Positions 7,865 to 12,558 of a stretch of DNA of 12,558 bases are shown here, piece after piece. Where the stretch lies: assembly GCA_013153655.1 (NCBI GenBank), contig JAADEB010000147.1, forward strand, positions 1-12,558, given 5' to 3'. The position numbers and the translations under genes were made by a program. This stretch comes from Chlorobiota bacterium. GTDB taxonomy: Bacteria > Bacteroidota > Bacteroidia > Flavobacteriales > Flavobacteriaceae. The notes beneath the pieces are model-generated. The model was not told the origin of the DNA, searched no databases, and saw nothing but the letters and a program-made list of their open reading frames with translations. How positions within the stretch are numbered: the first letter of the stretch is position 1; the number at the start of each line of letters is the position of its first letter.

Positions 7865-7889
7865 TTTGAAAAAAAAATTATATATTGCA
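7865..7889 (+). promoter_or_regulatory. Possible promoter/leader of gldK
   Basis: TTTG (7865-7868), an A run and TTATATATTGCA (7878-7889) precede gldK. This is close to the block upstream of gldJ (TTTG at 2571, then TTATATATTTGCA), but one T short of TAnnTTTG and with only 12 bases between the two elements. No terminator separates the preceding gene from gldK, so readthrough from topA is also possible. Confidence 0.3.
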
Positions 7890-7945
7890 CCTCTGAAAAC
7901 GGGCTTACATTTTTGTCCGAGATTATTAAAAAAAATATGTATCAA

Positions 7946-9340
7946 ATGAATAAGTATTTTAGTTTGCTGATTGTGGCTATGGTCATACTTTCGTCATGCG
8001 GCAATCCCAATCGCCGTGGCGAAATTGTAGGTGTTAAAGGCCGTTCCTGGCAACCTTATCAACCCTACGGTATGGTATTGGTTCCCGGCGGTGCTTTCAC
8101 CATGGGTAAGCAGAATGAAGACAAGTCTTATTCCATCGATGCGCCGGTTAAGACGGTAACGGTTCATTCTTTTTATATGGATGAAACGGAAATTACCAAC
8201 TCCGAATACCGGGAATTCGTCAACTATGTTCGTGATTCCGTAATCCGAACCCGTTTGGCCAAGATGGTGGAAGACGAGGGTCTGGAAGAAGACCGTAAGG
8301 GTATCGGTCGCTATGCTTACAAATCCCTTGATACGGCCAAAAATGCTTACAATCGTTATATGATCGACAAATACGGCGGCTTGACATATGAAGATGAAGA
8401 AACCATGGGCAAACGCCTAAATTGGAAAGTTCCTATTATATTTAATCGTAATAAATTCCCCGATGAATATTACGCCGAAGTTTTCGATTCGCTTTACTTG
8501 CCTCTAAAAGAAACCCCCGACGGCGAACGCCTCTTCGATGTAAAACAATTCAAATACCGTTACAGCTGGGTGGATATGGATGCCGCCATTCGCGCCGGCA
8601 AGCAAAAATCAGAGTTCCGTCACGATACCATTATCGAAGTTTATCCCGATACCACCGTATGGGTTAAGGACTTTATGTATGCCTACAACGAACCCATGGT
8701 GGAAGAATATTTCTGGCACGATGCCTACAATGATTATCCCGTGGTGGGCGTGAACTGGTACCAAGCCAATGCCTTTGCCGACTATCGTACCAAGAAGATG
8801 AATTGGTATTTGCGAAGCCATCATAAACCTACCTTGCACCGTTTCCGTTTGCCCACCGAAGCCGAATGGGAATATGCCGCACGCGGCGGACGCATCGGAA
8901 CGGATTATCCTTGGGGTTCGCCCTACACCATGAACGAAAAGGCCTGTTTCCTGGCCAACTTCAAACCCCTGCGCGGCGATTACGGCTCCGACCAATCGGT
9001 ATTTACCGCCCGTGCCAAATCCTATAACCCTAACGGATACGGCCTTTATAACATGGCCGGTAACGTATCGGAGTGGACCAACACGTCCTACAATCCCGAC
9101 TCCTACCTCTATGTGACCACCTTCAACCCCACTACTCACGACTGGTATAACAAGCGTAAAGTAATTCGCGGGGGATCATGGAAAGATGTAAAATATTATA
9201 TTCAGGTTTCCACGCGTACTTATGAATATGCCGATTCGGCACGCAGCTACGTAGGTTTCCGTTGTGTGCAAGACTTTATGGGCTCCAATGCCAAACGTTA
9301 TGCCAAAAAAGCACGTTCTTCACAAGCAACCTATTATTAA
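7946..9340 (+). CDS. gldK: T9SS / gliding motility lipoprotein GldK (PorK type)
   Basis: This outer-membrane-associated lipoprotein forms, with GldN, the periplasmic ring of the T9SS core, which GldM contacts. It is 464 aa with a signal peptide ending at Cys18 (LSSC). SUMF-fold blocks are VLVPGGAFTMG (44-54), FYMDETEITN (76-85), YPVVGVNW (264-271), FRLPTEAEWEYAARGG (300-315), GLYNMAGNVSEW (366-377) and IRGGSWKD...VGFRC (407-440). A long insertion lies at about 93-262. The FGE catalytic cysteine positions are Asp414 and Ile419, so the fold is structural only. I chose the ATG at 7946 because it gives a compact lipoprotein signal; an ATG at 7937 and a TTG at 7913 are in frame upstream and cannot be excluded. 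It heads the gldKLMN cluster, with gldL 37 bases downstream. Confidence 0.93.
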   Translation: MNKYFSLLIVAMVILSSCGNPNRRGEIVGVKGRSWQPYQPYGMVLVPGGAFTMGKQNEDKSYSIDAPVKTVTVHSFYMDETEITNSEYREFVNYVRDSVIRTRLAKMVEDEGLEEDRKGIGRYAYKSLDTAKNAYNRYMIDKYGGLTYEDEETMGKRLNWKVPIIFNRNKFPDEYYAEVFDSLYLPLKETPDGERLFDVKQFKYRYSWVDMDAAIRAGKQKSEFRHDTIIEVYPDTTVWVKDFMYAYNEPMVEEYFWHDAYNDYPVVGVNWYQANAFADYRTKKMNWYLRSHHKPTLHRFRLPTEAEWEYAARGGRIGTDYPWGSPYTMNEKACFLANFKPLRGDYGSDQSVFTARAKSYNPNGYGLYNMAGNVSEWTNTSYNPDSYLYVTTFNPTTHDWYNKRKVIRGGSWKDVKYYIQVSTRTYEYADSARSYVGFRCVQDFMGSNAKRYAKKARSSQATYY

Positions 9341-9352
9341 TTATAAAACCCG

Positions 9353-9367
9353 ATTGTTAACCTAAAA
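9353..9367 (+). repeat. Leader repeat before gldL (copy 1)
   Basis: ATTGTTAACCTAAAA lies 10 bases before the gldL ATG. The same 15 bases recur at 9993-10007 before gldM. No Shine-Dalgarno site is present, so this A-rich leader may act in ribosome recruitment or as a transcript processing or protein-binding site. Confidence 0.7.
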
Positions 9368-9377
9368 TCGATAAATT

Positions 9378-9989
9378 ATGGCAACAAGTAAATCAAGAAA
9401 AAAATTCTTTCAAATGGTCTATGGTATCGGTGCATCCATCGTGATCATCGGTGCATTATTCAAAATCGCTCACTGGCCTAACGGTACCACTATTTTGGCC
9501 GTAGGTATGATTGTGGAAGCCATTGTGTTCTTTATTTCGGCTTTTGAACCCATTGAAGACGAATTCGATTGGTCGCTCCTCTACGACGAAATCAAGAAAA
9601 ATAGCTTATCCTCCAATAACTTTGAAGCCAAGCTTTCCGAAAAATTGGACAAAATGCTCCAAGAAGCCAAAGTGGATTCCGACCTTATGTCGCGTTTGGG
9701 TCAAAGCCTCAACAAATTCGCCGAAGCAGCCAAAGGCCTGGATGTGGTGGTAGACGCCGCCGGTTCCACCCAAAAATTCAATGAAGAAATGTTGGAAGCA
9801 TCGGCACACCTGGAAGGCCTCAATCAAATTTTCAAAAATCAACTGGAAGTAGTGGACCGCAATGTAAAAGCCAACGAAGAAGTGGCCCTAAATTCCGAAG
9901 AACTCAAAGAAAAAATGGCCCAATTGAACCAATATATGGCCAAACTCAACGAAGTATATCAAGGCATGTTATCCGCCATGGGCAAATAA
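9378..9989 (+). CDS. gldL: T9SS motor inner-membrane protein GldL (PorL type)
   Basis: This protein forms the proton-channel stator of the GldLM motor in the inner membrane, which powers T9SS export and rotation of the gliding adhesin track. It has 203 aa. Two transmembrane helices are visible: about 14-31 (YGIGASIVIIGALFKI) and about 37-56 (TTILAVGMIVEAIVFFISAF). Polar residues matching those implicated in the F. johnsoniae motor are present: Tyr15, Lys29, His32, Glu47 within helix 2, and Glu57 at its end. The connecting HWPNG loop is about four residues shorter than in F. johnsoniae. Residues from about 70 to the end are cytoplasmic and rich in Leu/Lys/Glu/Gln with likely coiled coils. The ATG follows the 15-base leader shared with gldM. 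Confidence 0.95.
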   Translation: MATSKSRKKFFQMVYGIGASIVIIGALFKIAHWPNGTTILAVGMIVEAIVFFISAFEPIEDEFDWSLLYDEIKKNSLSSNNFEAKLSEKLDKMLQEAKVDSDLMSRLGQSLNKFAEAAKGLDVVVDAAGSTQKFNEEMLEASAHLEGLNQIFKNQLEVVDRNVKANEEVALNSEELKEKMAQLNQYMAKLNEVYQGMLSAMGK

Positions 9990-9992
9990 TTT

Positions 9993-10007
9993 ATTGTTAA
10001 CCTAAAA
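9993..10007 (+). repeat. Leader repeat before gldM (copy 2)
   Basis: ATTGTTAACCTAAAA is identical to 9353-9367 and lies 11 bases before the gldM ATG, almost the same spacing as at gldL. It starts 3 bases after the gldL stop. The core GTTAAC is a 6-base palindrome. Confidence 0.7.
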
Positions 10008-10018
10008 AACAAAACGTT

Positions 10019-11575
10019 ATGGCAGGAGGTAAACTCTCACCCCGTCAGAAGATGATCAACCTTATGTACCTGGTCTTTATTGCCATGTTGGCACTGACCA
10101 TGTCCAAAAAGGTATTGACGTCTTTCGGACGGGTGTACGAAGACTTAAAGGAAAGTGTGGAACTCTATAAAAAGAAAAATGCCGATCAAATTGCCCAATT
10201 GGCCGCCAAAGCCCAAGAGCAACCCCAAAAATACGGCGACAAATATCGCGATGCACAAGACCTTAATGCAAAATCTCTCGAATTTCAATCATATTTGGAT
10301 AAATTTGAGAAAGAACTATTGGAAAAATCCAAGCAAAAACCCGGTCAGGTCGATTATGAAGTATTGGACAAGGGTCATATTCTTGACGAAATCTTTTTTA
10401 AGGGTGAAGGTCTAACGCCCAAAGGAAAAGAATTCCTGAACAAAGTATTGGGATATAAAAAATATATCCTTAATTACGCTCAAAAATACGACCCCACTGC
10501 CGTGGATCGTATCAAAAAGCGTTTCAATACCGATGACGTTAAGCTCAAAGGCGGTGGGAAAATCGATTGGATGCACTACACCTTCGAAGATTTTCCGCTT
10601 GTGGCATCCCTGACCAATATGGCCCGCTTGGAAAACAATGCCATGTCCACCGAGAACGAACTGCTTTCGTCAATGTTCCAAGGACAGCTCATCAGTGACG
10701 TGTCGTTCAAGAACTATCAGGCATTGGTATTGCTCGACAAAAACGCTTTCTTCCCCAACGAAAAAGTAAAAGGTAAAATCATTCTCGGCCGTTACGACCA
10801 AACCATGTCGTTCGAAAACGCCGAAATCAACGGAAAGAAAGTAAGTGCCGAACAAATCCAAAACGGTCAAGTGCTTATCGATATGCCTGCGGGCAATCCC
10901 GGTGACAAAACGCTGAAAGGCTTCCTGGAATTCAAAGAAGGCGATTCCCTGGTTAAATTGCCTTTCGAATATACCTATTCGGTAATTCCTATGCCCAACT
11001 CGGCCGTTATTTCCGCCGACAAAATGAATGTTTTGTACAAGGGTGTGGATAACCCGCTGTCCATTTCCGTTCCCGGAATTCCCGATAATAAAATCCGGGT
11101 AAGTGCGCCCGGTTTGCGCAAGCTGAAACCCGGTAAATACGTTATCGACGTAACCAACTACAAAGGTCGTAACCTCAATATCGTGGTAACCTGGACCTTG
11201 CCTACCGGCGCTACCAAAAAAGACAGTAAAGAGTTCCGCGTGAAAAACATTCCCAAACCCGTGGGAACCATTGCCGGTCAGCAGGATTATGTGAAACTGC
11301 CGCGACGCAACCTCGAAATCGGAACCATCAAGGCTTCGTTGCCCGATTTTGATTTCGATCTTAAACTCGCCGTGGTAAGTTTCGAATTCAAAGCGCCCGG
11401 CCAACCCACCATTCATGTGAACGGAAGTCGTCTCAATTCACGCGCCAAAAGTGCTTTGCGCCGTGTACGTCGCGGTCAGACCGTCCAAATCTATGGTATC
11501 AAAACCAAACTCTTAGGCAAATCCGGCTACCGACCTAAGGAAGCCTCGCCTATTATTATCGAAATAACAGACTAA
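10019..11575 (+). CDS. gldM: T9SS motor periplasm-spanning protein GldM (PorM type)
   Basis: This is the partner of GldL in the inner-membrane motor. A single N-terminal helix packs in the GldL bundle, and the long periplasmic part carries motion to the GldK/GldN ring at the outer membrane. It has 518 aa, close to the about 513 aa of F. johnsoniae. The N terminus, MAGGKLSPRQKMINLMYLVF, is typical of the family, with the membrane segment at about 12-29. The remainder should form the four periplasmic domains known from PorM/GldM structures: a helical first domain (about 35-220, rich in Lys/Glu/Gln) and three beta-rich domains, the last ending near GYRPKEASPIIIEITD. gldN follows 13 bases later, without a terminator. 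No anomalies were seen. Confidence 0.95.
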   Translation: MAGGKLSPRQKMINLMYLVFIAMLALTMSKKVLTSFGRVYEDLKESVELYKKKNADQIAQLAAKAQEQPQKYGDKYRDAQDLNAKSLEFQSYLDKFEKELLEKSKQKPGQVDYEVLDKGHILDEIFFKGEGLTPKGKEFLNKVLGYKKYILNYAQKYDPTAVDRIKKRFNTDDVKLKGGGKIDWMHYTFEDFPLVASLTNMARLENNAMSTENELLSSMFQGQLISDVSFKNYQALVLLDKNAFFPNEKVKGKIILGRYDQTMSFENAEINGKKVSAEQIQNGQVLIDMPAGNPGDKTLKGFLEFKEGDSLVKLPFEYTYSVIPMPNSAVISADKMNVLYKGVDNPLSISVPGIPDNKIRVSAPGLRKLKPGKYVIDVTNYKGRNLNIVVTWTLPTGATKKDSKEFRVKNIPKPVGTIAGQQDYVKLPRRNLEIGTIKASLPDFDFDLKLAVVSFEFKAPGQPTIHVNGSRLNSRAKSALRRVRRGQTVQIYGIKTKLLGKSGYRPKEASPIIIEITD

Positions 11576-11588
11576 AACAAAGCTCATC

Positions 11589-12476
11589 ATGAAGAAGTTG
11601 TTGTACATCGTACTGCTGGTATTTGTTACGGGAAGCATGCAAGCCCAAATCAATATCCTCAATGCGAGCAAACCACAGGAAATAGGCAAGCCTACGCCGC
11701 AGCAAATCAAGGAAGACCATTCCCGGCCGCTTCCTTATCCCTACACGGACGATAAGGACGTGCTTTGGAGCATTCAAGTTTGGGAAAAAATCGACCTGGA
11801 CGAGCGGTTTAATTTGCCTCTGTATTATCCTACTGATTCGCTCCATTCCTCACCGGGCCAAGTTTCTCTTTTCGATGCCCTGATGGCAGGTATCAAATCC
11901 GGCGAAATTACCGAAGTGTACGTGGATGACTATTTTACCGAAAAACTGGACAGCTCGGCACTCAAAGAAGCCATGTTCTTCACCGATACCATGGAAGCCG
12001 GTATCGACCAATACAACTACGAAGGTAAAGTGGACGAAGAGTACATTCGCCATTTTAAAATCCAAGCTGCCGACGTGGAAGAATATCATATCCGCGGCGT
12101 TTGGTACTTCGACGCCAAATACGGCGAATTGCGCTACCGCCTTATCGGTATCGCACCGGTGGTTTACGACCTGCGTGCACGTGCCAAGGGTATGGATGCG
12201 GAACTTATCGAACTTTTCTGGATCTTCTTCCCCGATGCCAGAAAAACCCTTCATAAGTATTATGCCATCAACCCGCGTAATGCGGCCAAACCCTTGAACT
12301 ACGACCATATGCTCAACGGCCGGTTCTTTACGACCATTATCTATAAAACCAGCAACGAATACGGCGACCGAAGCATCCGCGACTACATTCATGATGACGC
12401 TTTGAAACAACTGCTCGAATCCAACAAGATCAAAGAAATGATCCGCGACTACGAAGAGGATCAGTGGAACTACTAA
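11589..12476 (+). CDS. gldN: T9SS / gliding motility periplasmic protein GldN (PorN type)
   Basis: This periplasmic component pairs with GldK in the ring beneath the outer membrane and contacts the GldM C-terminal domain. It has 295 aa. A Sec signal peptide with core LLYIVLLVFVTGSMQA predicts cleavage after Ala19 (MQA|Q). The family block KDVLWSIQVWEKIDLDERFN followed by LPLYYPTDS (about 57-85) is clearly recognisable, as are the later tyrosine- and arginine-rich segments ADVEEYHIRGVWYFD and FWIFFPDARK. It is the last gene of the gldKLMN cluster and is followed 19 bases on by a hairpin terminator. The leader GACTAAAACAAAGC before its ATG is a weaker relative of the gldL/gldM leaders. The product family is firm. 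Some Flavobacteria carry a second copy (gldO); none is seen here. Confidence 0.94.
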   Translation: MKKLLYIVLLVFVTGSMQAQINILNASKPQEIGKPTPQQIKEDHSRPLPYPYTDDKDVLWSIQVWEKIDLDERFNLPLYYPTDSLHSSPGQVSLFDALMAGIKSGEITEVYVDDYFTEKLDSSALKEAMFFTDTMEAGIDQYNYEGKVDEEYIRHFKIQAADVEEYHIRGVWYFDAKYGELRYRLIGIAPVVYDLRARAKGMDAELIELFWIFFPDARKTLHKYYAINPRNAAKPLNYDHMLNGRFFTTIIYKTSNEYGDRSIRDYIHDDALKQLLESNKIKEMIRDYEEDQWNY

Positions 12477-12495
12477 TACGATTCGATTCATACAT

Positions 12496-12524
12496 AGCCC
12501 GCTTCCTCAGGTGGCGGGCTTTTT
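12496..12524 (+). terminator. Rho-independent terminator of the gldKLMN cluster
   Basis: A 7-bp GC-rich stem (AGCCCGC at 12496-12502 paired with GCGGGCT at 12514-12520) with an 11-base loop is followed by TTTT (12521-12524). It starts 19 bases after the gldN stop. Confidence 0.85.
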
Positions 12525-12525
12525 G

Positions 12526-12533
12526 TATTTTTG
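12526..12533 (+). promoter_or_regulatory. Possible minus-7 box for the next gene
   Basis: TATTTTTG matches TAnnTTTG and sits directly after the terminator T run. No TTG element is seen 17-23 bases upstream. An ATG follows at 12551, which would fit a very short leader. Confidence 0.3.
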
Positions 12534-12550
12534 AAAACAAGCATTAGCCG

Positions 12551-12558
12551 ATGAAAGA
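12551..12558 (+). CDS. Possible start of the next gene (two codons visible)
   Basis: ATGAAA and two further bases are all that remain before the window ends. A start here is suggested only by its position 18 bases after a minus-7-like box and past the gldN terminator. Nothing can be said about the product. Confidence 0.25.

Noticed and set aside
7896..7921. Short inverted repeat in the gldK leader (CGGGC and GTCCG)
   Set aside because: Only five base pairs with one wobble, a 10-base loop and no T run. It is too weak to call a terminator or riboswitch.
10670..11416. 248-codon open frame on the minus strand
   Set aside because: It lies wholly antisense to gldM. The translation is rich in Phe, His, Gly and Val without a recognisable domain, as expected of an antisense shadow in this codon usage.
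11850..12491. 213-codon minus-strand open frame
   Set aside because: It is antisense to gldN and crosses into the region before the terminator. There is no domain, no promoter and the same shadow composition.
1..12558. CRISPR arrays, insertion sequences, integrases, toxin-antitoxin or phage-defence genes
   Set aside because: No repeat-spacer pattern, transposase motif or terminal inverted repeat was seen on either strand. The tRNA-Gln gene has no integrase or duplicated 3' end nearby, so there is no sign of an integration site in use.

Overview
The window comes from a Bacteroidota genome, most likely order Flavobacteriales. It carries gliding motility / type IX secretion system (T9SS) genes, starts with TAnnTTTG-type minus-7 boxes, no clear Shine-Dalgarno sites, and A-rich leaders before start codons. 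Base composition is moderate (by eye mid-to-high 40s % G+C in genes), with AT-rich intergenic DNA. I cannot name a genus.

Layout. Left part, minus strand (1-2313): a tRNA-Gln(TTG) with its own promoter and terminator, then a lipoprotein M23 (LytM-type) peptidase whose stop codon overlaps the start of pgi, which runs off the left edge. An AT-rich divergent intergenic region (2267-2628) separates this from the plus-strand block. Plus strand (2629-12476): gldJ with its own promoter and terminator; topA (type IA topoisomerase); a GTG-started gene 6 bases further on that resembles the formimidoylglutamase/arginase fold but has lost its metal-binding motifs; then gldK, gldL, gldM and gldN, closed by a hairpin terminator. 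A possible new promoter and start codon lie in the last 35 bases.

How the genes work together. GldL and GldM form the inner-membrane motor that uses proton-motive force to drive T9SS secretion and gliding. GldM spans the periplasm to the outer-membrane-associated GldK lipoprotein/GldN ring. GldJ is a GldK paralogue (both are catalytically dead sulfatase-modifying-factor folds) needed for GldK stability and gliding in Flavobacterium johnsoniae. TopA is housekeeping. The M23 peptidase and Pgi are envelope and central-metabolism genes with no evident link to the motor.

The core is a known system, not a new one. The less ordinary points are the clustering of gldJ with gldKLMN, the metal-site-less ureohydrolase beside the motor genes, an identical 15-base leader before gldL and gldM, terminator tails that merge into the next gene's promoter or leader, and an M23 peptidase with HxC in place of HxH.
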